Assembly: GCF_000308695.1 (NCBI RefSeq)
Contig: NZ_BAGG01000263.1
Coordinates: forward strand, 1 to 64,000
DNA length: 64,000 nt
Origin: Nocardia takedensis NBRC 100417
GTDB taxonomy: Bacteria; Actinomycetota; Actinomycetes; Mycobacteriales; Mycobacteriaceae
Reading direction: 5' to 3'
Shown here one piece after another: positions 26,857 to 35,422 of this stretch (its first letter is position 1; every line of letters begins with the position of its first letter). Below the pieces are notes generated by a model. It was given only the letters and a program-made list of their open reading frames with translations, did no database searches and was not told the DNA's origin. The translations under genes were made by a program, and so were the position numbers.

Positions 26857-26870
26857 AGATAGGATGTGGT

Positions 26871-27464
26871 GTGACCACCGCCGACGCCCGTCCACGCCGC
26901 CGCGCCGACGCCCAGCGCAGCATCGCCGCGATCGTGGCCGCCGCCCGCGCGCAACTGAGCGCCGATCCCGAGGCCGGCGTCGAGGACATCGCCCGCGCCG
27001 CCGGGGTCGGCCGCCAGACCCTCTACGGGCATTTCCGCACGCGCGCCGACCTCGTCGACGCCGCCCTCACCGATGCCCTCGCCGAGGGCGAGAAGGCCCT
27101 CGCCGTACTGGATCTCGACGGCGACGCCGACCACGCCCTGACCACCCTGCTGACCTCGAGCTGGGCACTGGTCGCCGAATCGGCGGCGCTGCTCACCGCC
27201 GTGCAAGCGACCCTGGGACCCGACCGGGTCAGGGACCTGCACGCCGTCCCCGCGCAGCGGCTCACCGCTCTGCTCGACCGAGGCCGAGCTCAGGGCGTCG
27301 TGCGCACCGATCTCCCCGTGGAATGGCTGGTCAACCTCGTGCACTACGTCCTGCACGGCGCGGCCACCGAACTGCGCGCCGGACGGCTGACCGCCGACCA
27401 GGTCCCCGGTGTGGTCACCGCCACCATCCGCTCCGCGCTGCGCCCCGACCACACCCGCCCCTGA
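26871..27464 (+). CDS. TetR-family repressor of the MFS pump
   Basis: 197 residues. DNA-binding domain about 10-60 with VEDIARAAGVGRQTLYGHFRTRADLVDA, and a C-terminal ligand domain ending TIRSALRP. The GTG at 26871 follows the -10-like TAGGAT by five bases with no ribosome-binding site, so a leaderless message is likely. It is divergent from the DHA2 transporter with two palindromes between, the classic pump-repressor layout. It probably represses both genes. Confidence 0.88.
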   Translation: MTTADARPRRRADAQRSIAAIVAAARAQLSADPEAGVEDIARAAGVGRQTLYGHFRTRADLVDAALTDALAEGEKALAVLDLDGDADHALTTLLTSSWALVAESAALLTAVQATLGPDRVRDLHAVPAQRLTALLDRGRAQGVVRTDLPVEWLVNLVHYVLHGAATELRAGRLTADQVPGVVTATIRSALRPDHTRP

Positions 27465-27534
27465 CCCCTTCGGGCGAACGAACGCGGCCCCGCCCCGACG
27501 TCATCGAGGCAGGGCCACCGGATCGACCGCGAGC

Positions 27535-28203
27535 TCAGCCCGCCAGCAGGCCCTGCATTCGGGTGATCTCGCTCTGCTGAGCGTCGATGATCCGCTGGGC
27601 CAGCGCCTTCGCCTCCGGATCGGCTCCCGCCCCCAATTCGGTGCGCGCCATCTCGATCGCCCCTTGATGGTGAGCGATCATCGCCGTCAGCCACATACGG
27701 TCGAACTCGGCGCCGGTAGCGCCACGCATCTGCGCCATCTGCTCATCGCTCATCATTCCCGGCATCGCACCGGAGGTCATCGGCATGGAACCGGGTGTCA
27801 TCGGCATACCGCCGTGATCCATTCCCCCACCGGTGGTGGGGGTCGCCGATGCTCCCCAGGACTGCAACCAGCCGGTCATGGTCGCGATCTCGGGGTCCTG
27901 GGCAGCCTGGATCTGCGCGGCCAACTCCAACACCTCCGGGTTGGTCGAACGCGACGGCGCCATCGCCGCCATCTCCACCGCCTGGCGGTGATGCGGAATC
28001 ATCTCCCGAGCGAAGGCGACATCGGCGTCGTTGTGCGCACCGGTGACCGTGCCGCTGCCGGTCGACGCGGGCGCGGTGGCGGTGGCCGCGGTGTCGGTGT
28101 GCCCGTTGTGGCCACCAGCGGAATCGTCGTCGCTACATCCGGACAGCACAGCGGCCGAGGCGAGGATCGCCAGCACGGCCGAGGCAAGGGTCTTCTTGGA
28201 CAT
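27535..28203 (-). CDS. DUF305 lipoprotein, probable extracytoplasmic metal-binding protein
   Basis: 222 residues. The signal sequence has a lipobox, VLSGC with Cys23. Two copies of the DUF305 pattern are seen, MIPHHRQAVEMA and MIAHHQGAIEMA, each with a His-His pair, separated by a Met- and Gly-rich linker (GGMDHGGMPMTPGSMPM) of the kind that binds Cu(I). DUF305 proteins are ferritin-like helical bundles often found with copper genes. It is probably co-transcribed with the small membrane protein upstream (90-base gap). Confidence 0.88.
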   Translation of the reverse strand: MSKKTLASAVLAILASAAVLSGCSDDDSAGGHNGHTDTAATATAPASTGSGTVTGAHNDADVAFAREMIPHHRQAVEMAAMAPSRSTNPEVLELAAQIQAAQDPEIATMTGWLQSWGASATPTTGGGMDHGGMPMTPGSMPMTSGAMPGMMSDEQMAQMRGATGAEFDRMWLTAMIAHHQGAIEMARTELGAGADPEAKALAQRIIDAQQSEITRMQGLLAG

Positions 28204-28293
28204 CGATACTCCTGAAGTTCTCGAGCAGTGAAGGGACGTGACGGGTCAGCGCCGCGACCGGGGGAGGGAACTCACCGGTCCGGCGGACGTCGA

Positions 28294-28767
28294 TCACTGC
28301 CGCAGCACGCACAGAACAGCCAGGCGCCGCAACGTCGGCCCCGGCGGCGGACGCGCGGCGGCCCCCGCACCTGAGGGCCACCGCTCCCGCCTGATCCCCA
28401 CAGAAGACGGCCAGATCACCGCGACCAACACCAGCGCCACACCCGCTAGTGCGGCCATGATCGCCAGACACAGGTGCAACAGATCGTGACCGCCGTGCTC
28501 ACCCACGGGAGTATGACCTGCACCGCCCGCCCGGTCTTCACCGAGCACGACCGTCGGCGCAGCACAGCAAGCCCCGCGCGTTCCGGCTTCGATGAGAGTC
28601 GGATCCGAGGTCGCCGTGGCGTCGGCAGACCAGGCATGATGGGAGCCCATCCCGTGCGCAGGACTCTCGGCTACCGAAAACATCAGGTGATGCATGCCCA
28701 GCACGGCCACCACCAAGGCGACCATCAGCAGTGGACGCGCCAACGCCCTCGTACAGCCGAACAGCAC
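28294..28767 (-). CDS. Small membrane protein, DUF6153-like
   Basis: 157 residues from the GTG at 28767. Two membrane segments: MVALVVAVLGMHHLMF (early, with a His-His pair) and ALAGVALVLVAVIWP. Between them is a His/Met/Cys-containing outside loop (GMGSHHAW, GACCAAP, HDLLHLC). From memory this resembles DUF6153, which is common beside DUF305 genes in actinomycetes. A GGAGG lies very close to the GTG, so the start could be slightly further downstream. The metal-binding residues fit a role with the DUF305 lipoprotein. Confidence 0.65.
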   Translation of the reverse strand: MLFGCTRALARPLLMVALVVAVLGMHHLMFSVAESPAHGMGSHHAWSADATATSDPTLIEAGTRGACCAAPTVVLGEDRAGGAGHTPVGEHGGHDLLHLCLAIMAALAGVALVLVAVIWPSSVGIRRERWPSGAGAAARPPPGPTLRRLAVLCVLRQ

Positions 28768-28901
28768 ACCTCCAAATCTAGCAGCGCCGACCCGCGCGTC
28801 GTCGCGGTGATCACTGCCGCACGGGGTGGGCTCACCGGGATGGCAGAATGTAGAGCGCGGTGGTGGCGACAACGGTGACTCCCAGGGCCTAGGGCGTGTC
28901 C

Positions 28902-29411
28902 TCAAAGCCAGATGAGGAGGGTCGCGAGGTCGAGCATCCCTCGGTAGGAGACGGCGGTCTTGTCGTAGCGGGTAGCGATGGCTCGATACTGTTTGAGCCG
29001 GTTGAAGCAGCGTTCGACGACATTACGGCGGCGGTAGATGTTTCTGTCGAACCTCGGTGGTCGTCCACCGGCAGTTCCGCGGCGGCGTCGATGCGCTTGC
29101 TGGTCGATACGCTCGGGAATCGTCGCGGCGATACCGCGGCGGCGCAGGTACTCCCGAATCGCGCGCGTCGAATAGCCCTTGTCGGCCAACACCCTGCGGG
29201 GCCGCGTCCATGGCCGACCACATCCCGGACGCGGCATCCTGATCCCGGCCAAGACCCGAACGAACACCGTGCAATCGTTGACATTGCCGCCGGTCAACAC
29301 CACCGAGACCGGACGACCCAGACCGTCGCAAGCCAGATGGATCTTCGTGGACAGGCCACCACGCGACCGGCCGATCCCATGATCGACCGGTTCGTCAACG
29401 GCGTCGTAAAA
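28902..29411 (-). CDS. IS5-family transposase, C-terminal part (orfB)
   Basis: Frame that continues the transposase after the frameshift: RGFYDAVDEP, then GRSRGGLSTKIHLACDGLG, RRVLADKGYSTRAIREYL with the second catalytic Asp, and VVERCFNRLKQYRAIATRYDK with the catalytic Glu. The stop lies within the terminal repeat. The open frame extends further upstream, but the transposase-like part begins around the T-run at 29408-29414. Confidence 0.8.
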   Translation of the reverse strand, partial: FYDAVDEPVDHGIGRSRGGLSTKIHLACDGLGRPVSVVLTGGNVNDCTVFVRVLAGIRMPRPGCGRPWTRPRRVLADKGYSTRAIREYLRRRGIAATIPERIDQQAHRRRRGTAGGRPPRFDRNIYRRRNVVERCFNRLKQYRAIATRYDKTAVSYRGMLDLATLLIWL

Positions 29412-29775
29412 CCCTCTCCCCACCGGCGAGCACGACCCGCGCGCCCGCACCGTGCTGATGAACCCGCACGATCGTGGAATCCACCGACACCTCACGATCG
29501 AGCTCGGCCACCGCGTCGGCGACCACCCGCACCCTCGCCACCAGCACCGCCAGGGTGCCGTTACGCGACCACCGCCAGAACCGGTTGTAGACCGTCTTCC
29601 ACGGTCCATACCGCTGCGGCAGATCCCGCCAGGCCACCCCCGTCCTCGCCTTGTACAACATGCCGTTGATCACCCGCCGGTCATCCACCCGAGGACGACC
29701 CTTCGCACCCGAGACCGGCAACAACGGCTCCACCACCCGCCACTGATCCTCGGTCAACTCATGCCTACGCACCAC
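29395..29775 (-). CDS. IS5-family transposase, N-terminal part (orfA)
   Basis: 126 residues beginning VVRRHELTEDQWRVVEPLLP, with WRDLPQRYGPWKTVYNRFWRW and the first catalytic Asp in VDSTIVRVHQHG. The frame ends shortly after a GGGTTTTA run (29408-29414, minus strand), where a -1 shift would join it to orfB. Two-frame transposases made by slippage are usual for this IS group. Confidence 0.82.
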   Translation of the reverse strand: MVRRHELTEDQWRVVEPLLPVSGAKGRPRVDDRRVINGMLYKARTGVAWRDLPQRYGPWKTVYNRFWRWSRNGTLAVLVARVRVVADAVAELDREVSVDSTIVRVHQHGAGARVVLAGGERVLRRR

Positions 29776-29826
29776 GACCGAGCATCAAACCACACCAGCC
29801 ACAATCACTTTGAGGACAGGCTCTAG

Positions 29827-30658
29827 CGCAGTCCTCGTTCAGGCAGCGCCAGCCGCAGCTGCTCGCTGATGTATCCGCTGACCAGTCCGCTCGCACCGGC
29901 AGCCGATCCCGATGACCCAACCGCAAACGTGGCTGCGACCGCGGCCGCCTCGACCTCATCTGTCGCCGAAAAACACTCCCGGAAAAGGGAATACCACGGA
30001 TTCATCGTCACCGTCTCGGGCCGCCCCCTCGGCCGCCGCCCGAACACGGCCAGATCAGCCGTCGCGGTCACGCAGCAGGCGCAGCTCGTCGTCAAGCCGT
30101 CGGAGGCAGGTCGGGCGCTCGCTCAACGGCTCACGTTGCCGTCCGCCGACGTCATTGCCTCCAAGGGCGGTACTGCGTCGGTGATCGCGGCGCATCGCCC
30201 TCCGCGCCGCGCGCCCCGGCGTCATGAAAATCCCGGCGCGGGTGGTTCACAACCGTCGAACACGCCGTGACGAACGGAGTCTTCACCCCCGCGACCTGCC
30301 ATCGGTCTCCGTTGACAAACGAATCATCAACTCACAGGACGTTCGTGCCGTATCTGGCCAGCCGCACCCACCACCCGCCAACCCGGATTCCGGCAACTGA
30401 GCCCTGGCAGGGTGCTCGCCGTCGTCCTCCCCGGTGGCCGCCTATAGAAACTGAGATCCGCTCGTGCGGGGTAGGTCTTAGCAACGAGTCGCAGCTCAGG
30501 CTCGGTCAGGTTCGAAGCGTGCTACGGGCTGAAGGCGCCTATAGGTCCGGGCAACACCGATTCGCTCAGCCATAGCGGCGATCTCAACGTGCACTCGGAC
30601 CGAGAACCTGATTGGATAAGTCTTGCGGCCGAGCTCGTGCCCAGTCGTCCTTGGGCGA
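29827..30658. other. Region without a confident gene
   Basis: 832 bases between the IS and the arsC-like gene. Two minus-strand frames are possible relics: about 90 codons at 29823-30095, starting GTG and ending at the CTAG target site, and about 56 codons at 30055-30225, ending with a charged helix LRRLDDELRLLRDRDG. They overlap, neither has a good ribosome-binding site or a recognised family, and codon bias is weak. The stretch 30230-30650 is less GC-biased and looks like decayed intergenic DNA. Confidence 0.45.
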
Positions 30659-31076
30659 TCAGTGGAGTGTGCTGAGTTCGGTGAGGAGGTCGTGGATGCG
30701 GGCGGCGACGTCGTCGCGGACCAGGCGCATGCGCTCGATGCCCTCGATGCCGCGTTCGAAGGGTTCGTCGGTGTCCCAGTTGACGATCCGAACGCCTTCG
30801 ACCGGGTCGATGTGGGCTTCGCGGCCGAGGGTGACGACTACATCGACCGCGCGCAGCAGGCGCGGATCGATCGGCTTGGGGGATTCCTGGCTCAAGTCGA
30901 CCTCGACTTCGTGCAGCGATTGCACCGACATCTCGTTGAGTGCGGTGCCGGGGCGAGTGCCCGCGGAGTAGATGTCGACCCGGTCGCCCGCGGCCTTGCG
31001 CATCAGCCCGGCGGCCATCTGTGACTTGCCGCCGTTCTTCACGCACACGAACAACACTGCCGGTTTCGTGCTCACT
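30659..31076 (-). CDS. arsC: Low-molecular-weight phosphatase-type arsenate reductase, Lys-loop variant
   Basis: 138 residues from a GTG. The active-site loop CVKNGGKSQ (Cys11 to Ser18) has Lys17 where most family members have Arg (CxxNxxRS). This variant occurs in actinobacterial ArsC proteins that work with mycothiol and mycoredoxin, as I recall for the Corynebacterium glutamicum enzyme. The rest fits: YSAGTRPG, VVVTLGREAH and WDTDEPFERGIEG. Likely function is reducing arsenate to arsenite in the cytoplasm. It lies downstream of the pstS gene on the same strand with a 143-base gap. Confidence 0.82.
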
Positions 31077-31219
31077 GCTCTCGTGGCCCTTTCGGTTGAA
31101 GTCGTTGTTGCCCTGTGGGTATCGGCGATAGGCGATACCCCCGAGACGATGCGAACAGGGGACACTGCGCCCCACTCCGCGCCGTCACCGAGCGGGGCGG
31201 GGCGGGGCGGGGGTGCGGG

Positions 31220-32179
31220 TTACTGTCCGGCGGTTTCGACGATGTCGGCCAGTTCGGCGCGGGCCTGGGACAGTTGCGGGCTGGTCATCGGGATGAACCC
31301 CGCAGTGTCGACGATCTTGGCGTTGCTGTTGATGTAGAACTCGGCGAACTTCTCCACCTGCGGCTTCTTCAGCGCGGTGTCGGTGAGGTAGATGAACAGC
31401 GGCCGGGCGAGGGGCTTGTAGCTGCCGTCCTGAGCGGTGGGCACCGACGGTGCGATGCAGCCTTTGCCGTTGTCGATCGCGACCGCGCGCAGCTTGTCGG
31501 TGTTGTCCTCGAAGTAGGAGTAGCCGAAGTAGCCGAGCGCGCCCTTGGCCGCGGCGACGCCCGCGACGGTGACGTTGTCGTCCTCGGTGGCCTGGTAGTC
31601 GGTGCGGCTGGCGCCGTCTGTGCCGGTGATGGCCTGGGTGAAGTAGTCGAAGGTGCCCGAGTCGATGCCCGCGCCGAACAGGCTCAGCGGCTCGTTCGGG
31701 AAGGCTGGGTCGATCTCGTTCCAGTTCCTGACCGTCGAGCCGGGCTCCCACATCTTCTTCAGCTGCGCGACGGTCAGGCAGGTGGCCCAGGTGTTGTCCT
31801 TGTTGACCACGACGGTGAGCGCGTCGTTGGCGACCTGCAACGCGCTGAAGATCACCCCGTGCTGCCCGCACGCGGTGGATTCGGCACCGCTCATCGGCCG
31901 TGAGGCATCGGAGATGTCGATCTGTCCGGCGCAGAACTTCTTGAACCCGCCACCGGTACCGGAGGCGGTGACCTCGACCTGTACCTGCGGGTGTTCGGCG
32001 GTGAAGAGTTTGCCCGCGGCCACCGACAGCGGTTCGACCGTGCTCGATCCATCGATCACCACCGGCCCCGACAACATCACCTCCGGCTGCGGATCGCCGC
32101 CTCCGCAGGCGGTCAGGGTCAGCGCGGTGAGCAGGGCGAGCGCGGGAACACGCAGGCGGCGGGCCTGGCGGACAGTCAT
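31220..32179 (-). CDS. pstS: PstS-like phosphate-binding lipoprotein
   Basis: 319 residues. Signal peptide with lipobox LTAC (Cys25), then IDGSSTVEPLS, the phosphate loop ASGTGGGFKKFC, DISDASRPM, DSGTFDYFTQAI and GYFGYSYF, all typical of PstS. No pstC, pstA or pstB gene is near. A separate, high-affinity phosphate binder in an arsenic locus could favour phosphate over arsenate uptake by the chromosomal permease. It is divergent from the ArsR-phosphatase fusion and shares its 319-base control region. Confidence 0.87.
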   Translation of the reverse strand: MTVRQARRLRVPALALLTALTLTACGGGDPQPEVMLSGPVVIDGSSTVEPLSVAAGKLFTAEHPQVQVEVTASGTGGGFKKFCAGQIDISDASRPMSGAESTACGQHGVIFSALQVANDALTVVVNKDNTWATCLTVAQLKKMWEPGSTVRNWNEIDPAFPNEPLSLFGAGIDSGTFDYFTQAITGTDGASRTDYQATEDDNVTVAGVAAAKGALGYFGYSYFEDNTDKLRAVAIDNGKGCIAPSVPTAQDGSYKPLARPLFIYLTDTALKKPQVEKFAEFYINSNAKIVDTAGFIPMTSPQLSQARAELADIVETAGQ

Positions 32180-32498
32180 GACGAGGAGAGCCTTCCTGAT
32201 CGGTCCCGCACCGGCCGGCCACAGGCGGCCGAGCTCGGGGGGACAGAATGTAGGTCGAAGATTTGCGGGCGTGGCAGGGCGCTGCGGTCGCAACGACAGC
32301 GCGAGGGGACGGCCGATCCGGCCGGTTGTCGGTGATCGATTCCGGTTGCGCCTCTGCGGATTTCGCCATGCTCGTTCCGTGGAGGCGTGTGCGTTCGGGC
32401 GGTGCGGGCCGGTCGGCTCGACGACGGACCGGATGTCTTTTTCCGAGCCTTCCCCCGTGCGCTTGACCCACGATATTGGATCAGCGATCATTGAGTCA
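32180..32498. other. Divergent control region between pstS and the ArsR fusion gene
   Basis: 319 bases with no convincing gene. It carries a perfect ArsR-type palindrome at its right end (32488-32502), with further ATTGGATCAGCGATC-like sequence just before it, and must contain the promoters of both divergent genes. Confidence 0.55.
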
Positions 32499-32502
32499 AT
32501 GA
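32488..32502. promoter_or_regulatory. ArsR-type operator overlapping a start codon
   Basis: TCATTGA-G-TCAATGA, a perfect palindrome whose right arm contains the ATG of the ArsR-phosphatase fusion (32499). Binding there would block the fusion gene's own expression. The same 15-mer with one change is at 38682-38696. Confidence 0.65.
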
Positions 32503-33182
32503 CTACTGAGGAACTATGGTCGGTGGCGCGGCGGGCCGAGGTGCACGCCGCGCTCGCCGACATCACGCGGATACAGATCGTGGACATACTGGCCACCGGC
32601 GACATGGCGTCCTCGGAGCTGTGCGCCCGGCTGGGCCTGTCGACCAACCTGCTGGCCCACCACGTCCAGGTCCTCGAACGCGCCGGGCTGGTGCGCCGCG
32701 ACCGCTCCGAGGGGGACCGTCGCCGCAGCTACCTGCGCCTGGTCACCGACTTCGGCGCGAATCTGCTGCCGCGCAGCGTGATCCCCGCCCAACGGGTGGT
32801 ATTCGTGTGTTCGCGCAACACCGCGCGCTCACAACTGGCGGTCGCCGCCTGGGCCCAACGCAGCCAGGTCCCGGCCACCTCGGCGGGCACCCATCCCGCC
32901 GAACGGGTGCATCCGGGCGCGGTCGCCGCCGCGCGCCGTCACCGCATCCCCCTGCGTCCCCGATCCCCGCAGTCTGTCGAGGGGCTGGTGCGGCCGGGGG
33001 ATCTGGTGATCGCGGTCTGCGACAACGCCCACGAGGAGCTGCCCGCCGACCTCGCACGTCTGCACTGGTCGATCCCCGACCCGGTCCCCGCCGGAACCGA
33101 GGACGCCTTCGACCTCGCCCTGGATCAACTCCGTCAACGCATCGACCGCATCGCGGTCACCGTCACCACCGACCCCGCCTGA
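32499..33182 (+). CDS. ArsR-type regulator fused to a LMW-phosphatase (ArsC-like) domain
   Basis: 227 residues in two parts. Residues 1-90 are a winged helix of the ArsR family (LGLSTNLLAHHVQVLERAGLV as recognition region). Residues 98-220 are a low-molecular-weight phosphatase fold with the loop CSRNTARSQ (Cys104 to Ser111, canonical CX5R-S), TSAGTHPAE and VIAVCDNAHEEL. The fusion may sense arsenic through one domain and act on arsenate or a cysteine relay with the other. It heads an operon with arsC and an FAD oxidoreductase. No CxC metal site is seen in the HTH part, so sensing may rest on the phosphatase-domain cysteines. Confidence 0.85.
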   Translation: MTTEELWSVARRAEVHAALADITRIQIVDILATGDMASSELCARLGLSTNLLAHHVQVLERAGLVRRDRSEGDRRRSYLRLVTDFGANLLPRSVIPAQRVVFVCSRNTARSQLAVAAWAQRSQVPATSAGTHPAERVHPGAVAAARRHRIPLRPRSPQSVEGLVRPGDLVIAVCDNAHEELPADLARLHWSIPDPVPAGTEDAFDLALDQLRQRIDRIAVTVTTDPA

Positions 33183-33232
33183 CCCGACCTCATCCGAAAA
33201 CACTTTCACTGCTGCATGTTTGGAGTCCTGCC

Positions 33233-33907
33233 ATGCCCGAAACGCCTCTGGCCCGCACCACCTACGCGCGAGAGGATCTGACCATCGATCAGCAGTTGGC
33301 GCTCAAGACCGCTGCCACCCGGTTGCAGACCGAGTTCACCGACACCTTCGGGGTGGAGACGATCGAACGGTTCTTGCATTCCTCCTACGACCAGTTCGCC
33401 GGGCGCGCGACCGTGGTCAACTACCTACCGCTGCTGGCCGAGCGCTTCGCCCGCCAACGCCTGCGCGCCCTGGCGCGGGTGGAGGGCAAGATCGTCGACA
33501 GCAAGCCCACGGTGTTGTTCGTGTGCACCCATAACGCCGGACGCTCCCAGATGGCACTCGGGTTCTTCACCCACCTCGCCGGTGAGCAGGCGGTGGCCTG
33601 GTCAGGGGGCTCCGAGCCCGGTGACTCCATCAACCCCGCCGCCGTCGAGGCGATGGCCGAGGCCGGTATCGACATCACCGGCGAATTCCCGAAGCCCTGG
33701 ACCGAGGAGATCGTCCAGGCTGCGGATGTGATCATCACGATGGGCTGCGGGGACGCCTGCCCGGTCTATCCGGGGCGCCGCTACGAGGAATGGGTCCTGG
33801 AAGACCCTGCGGGCCACGACGTCGAGGCGGTACGCCCCATCCGCGACGAGATCGAGGAACGAGTCCGGCGCCTGCTGGCCGAACTCGAAATCACCACGGT
33901 CGGCTGA
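33233..33907 (+). CDS. arsC: Arsenate reductase with N-terminal helical domain
   Basis: 224 residues. A helical extension (about 1-85, including TIDQQLALKTAATRLQTEF) precedes the LMW-phosphatase fold. The extension matches the three-helix bundle seen in several mycobacterial and nocardial ArsC proteins. The catalytic loop is CTHNAGRSQ (98-106), and the redox Cys pair is in TMGCGDACPV. The enzyme reduces arsenate, most likely with mycothiol or thioredoxin. It lies 50 bases after the ArsR fusion gene and 45 bases before an FAD oxidoreductase, as an operon. Confidence 0.9.
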   Translation: MPETPLARTTYAREDLTIDQQLALKTAATRLQTEFTDTFGVETIERFLHSSYDQFAGRATVVNYLPLLAERFARQRLRALARVEGKIVDSKPTVLFVCTHNAGRSQMALGFFTHLAGEQAVAWSGGSEPGDSINPAAVEAMAEAGIDITGEFPKPWTEEIVQAADVIITMGCGDACPVYPGRRYEEWVLEDPAGHDVEAVRPIRDEIEERVRRLLAELEITTVG

Positions 33908-33952
33908 CCTTTCTCCTGTCCGCGTCTCTCACCAGCTGAGGAGTATCCGCCC

Positions 33953-35371
33953 GTGTCCGATCGCCATGTCATCGCGATAGGTGGCAGCGATGCCGGTATC
34001 AGCGCGGCGTTGCGCGCCCGCGAACTCGACCCCGCCACGAACGTCACGGTCGTGGTGGCCGACAACTACCCGAACTTCTCGATCTGCGGCATCCCCTACT
34101 ACATCTCCGGCGAGGTCACCCACTGGCGCGACCTCGCCCACCGCAGCGCCGCCGATCTGGCCGCCACCGGCATGACCGTGCTCACCGACACCCGCGCCAC
34201 CCACATCGACCCCGCCAACCAGACACTGACCGTCCTCGACCCGACCGGGCAGACCCGCAGCCTGGACTACGACGCGCTGATCGTCGGCACCGGCGCGGTC
34301 TCGGACCGCCCGTCCATCACCGGACTCGATGTCCTGGGTCCCGGCGACGGGGTGCACCTGCTGCACTCGATGGGCGACACCCACGCCCTGACCGCCAGCC
34401 TCGACAACCGAGATCCGAAGCGGGCGATCATCATCGGCGCGGGCTACATCGGCCTCGAGATGGCCGAAGGACTCACCACCTGCGGTATCGCGGTGACCCA
34501 GATCGAAGCCCTGCCCGAGGTACTGCCCACCGTGGACCCCGAACTCGGCGCACTCGTCCGCACCGAACTCCAATCCCACGGTGTCGAGGTCATCACCGAC
34601 ACCACCGTCACCGCGATCGAGTCACGCAGCGATACCGGCGAACTCGTGGTCACCACCGTCCACGAGGGTGAACCCTTCACCCGCACCACCGATCTCGTGC
34701 TCGTGGTCGTCGGCGTCCGGCCGGACACCGAGCTGGCGGCCGCGGCCGGGGTCGAGCGCACCGCGCGCGGGGCGATCGTGGTGGACGAGGGGATGCGCAC
34801 CAACCTCGCGGGTGTGTTCGCCGCCGGGGACTGCGTGCTCACCCACCACCGCCTGCTCGGCCCGACCTGGCTGCCCCTGGGCACCACCGCGCACAAGCAG
34901 GGCCGCGTCGCCGGAGAGAACGCCGTCGGCGGCAACGCCCGCTTCGCCGGAAGCCTCGGCACCCAGGTGGTCAAGGTCTTCGACCTCGTCGCCGCCCGCA
35001 CCGGCCTGCGCGAGCACGAAGCCCACACCGCCGACCGTGGCTGGCATCCCGCCTCCACGACCTCCACACCCGATGACCACAAGGCGTACTACCCCGGCGC
35101 CACCCCGATCACCATCCGCATCACCGGCGACACCCGCACCGGACGACTGCTCGGCGCACAACTCGTCGGCCGCCGCGGCGCCGAGATCGCCAAACGCGTC
35201 GACACCTACGCCACCGCCCTGTTCCACGACATGACCGTCGAGGCCGTGAGCGAACTCGACCTGTCCTACACCCCGCCCCTGGGATCACCCTGGGACGCCA
35301 CACAAATCGCTGCACAAGCCTGGGTCCGCGAACACCGGCTCACCGCCGACCGTCAGTCCCTGACCATCTGA
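33953..35371 (+). CDS. FAD-dependent pyridine nucleotide-disulfide oxidoreductase (CoA-disulfide reductase-like)
   Basis: 472 residues. Starts MSDRHVIAIGGSDAG (FAD fold), with redox Cys45 in NFSICGIPYYISGE as in CoA-disulfide reductases and NADH oxidases, a second nucleotide fold at IIIGAGYIGLEMAE (about 162-175), the FAD motif GVFAAGDCV and a C-terminal dimer domain. Such enzymes recur in actinobacterial ars operons and could recycle a thiol or disulfide used by ArsC or detoxify metals directly. It is the third gene of the ArsR-fusion operon. Its exact substrate is not clear. Confidence 0.85.
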   Translation: MSDRHVIAIGGSDAGISAALRARELDPATNVTVVVADNYPNFSICGIPYYISGEVTHWRDLAHRSAADLAATGMTVLTDTRATHIDPANQTLTVLDPTGQTRSLDYDALIVGTGAVSDRPSITGLDVLGPGDGVHLLHSMGDTHALTASLDNRDPKRAIIIGAGYIGLEMAEGLTTCGIAVTQIEALPEVLPTVDPELGALVRTELQSHGVEVITDTTVTAIESRSDTGELVVTTVHEGEPFTRTTDLVLVVVGVRPDTELAAAAGVERTARGAIVVDEGMRTNLAGVFAAGDCVLTHHRLLGPTWLPLGTTAHKQGRVAGENAVGGNARFAGSLGTQVVKVFDLVAARTGLREHEAHTADRGWHPASTTSTPDDHKAYYPGATPITIRITGDTRTGRLLGAQLVGRRGAEIAKRVDTYATALFHDMTVEAVSELDLSYTPPLGSPWDATQIAAQAWVREHRLTADRQSLTI

Positions 35372-35422
35372 CCATCCGCTCTCGGCGCGAAGATCGGCAT
35401 CAGATCCGCGCCGGGGGCGGGG

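Larger units (their letters stand above)
28893..29822 (-). mobile_element. IS5-family insertion sequence (IS427-like group), about 930 bp
   Basis: Terminal inverted repeats match at 13 of 15 bases: GGCGTGTCCTCAAAG at 28893-28907 and AGCCTGTCCTCAAAG read inward from 29822. CTAG flanks both ends (28889-28892 and 29823-29826), consistent with the TA or CTAG target of this group. Two overlapping frames encode the transposase, joined by a probable frameshift. Ends and catalytic residues look intact, so the element may be active. Confidence 0.85.

Noticed and set aside
29823..30225. Two overlapping minus-strand frames of about 90 and 56 codons
   Set aside because: They overlap each other, lack good starts and known families. 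They are described only as possible relics.
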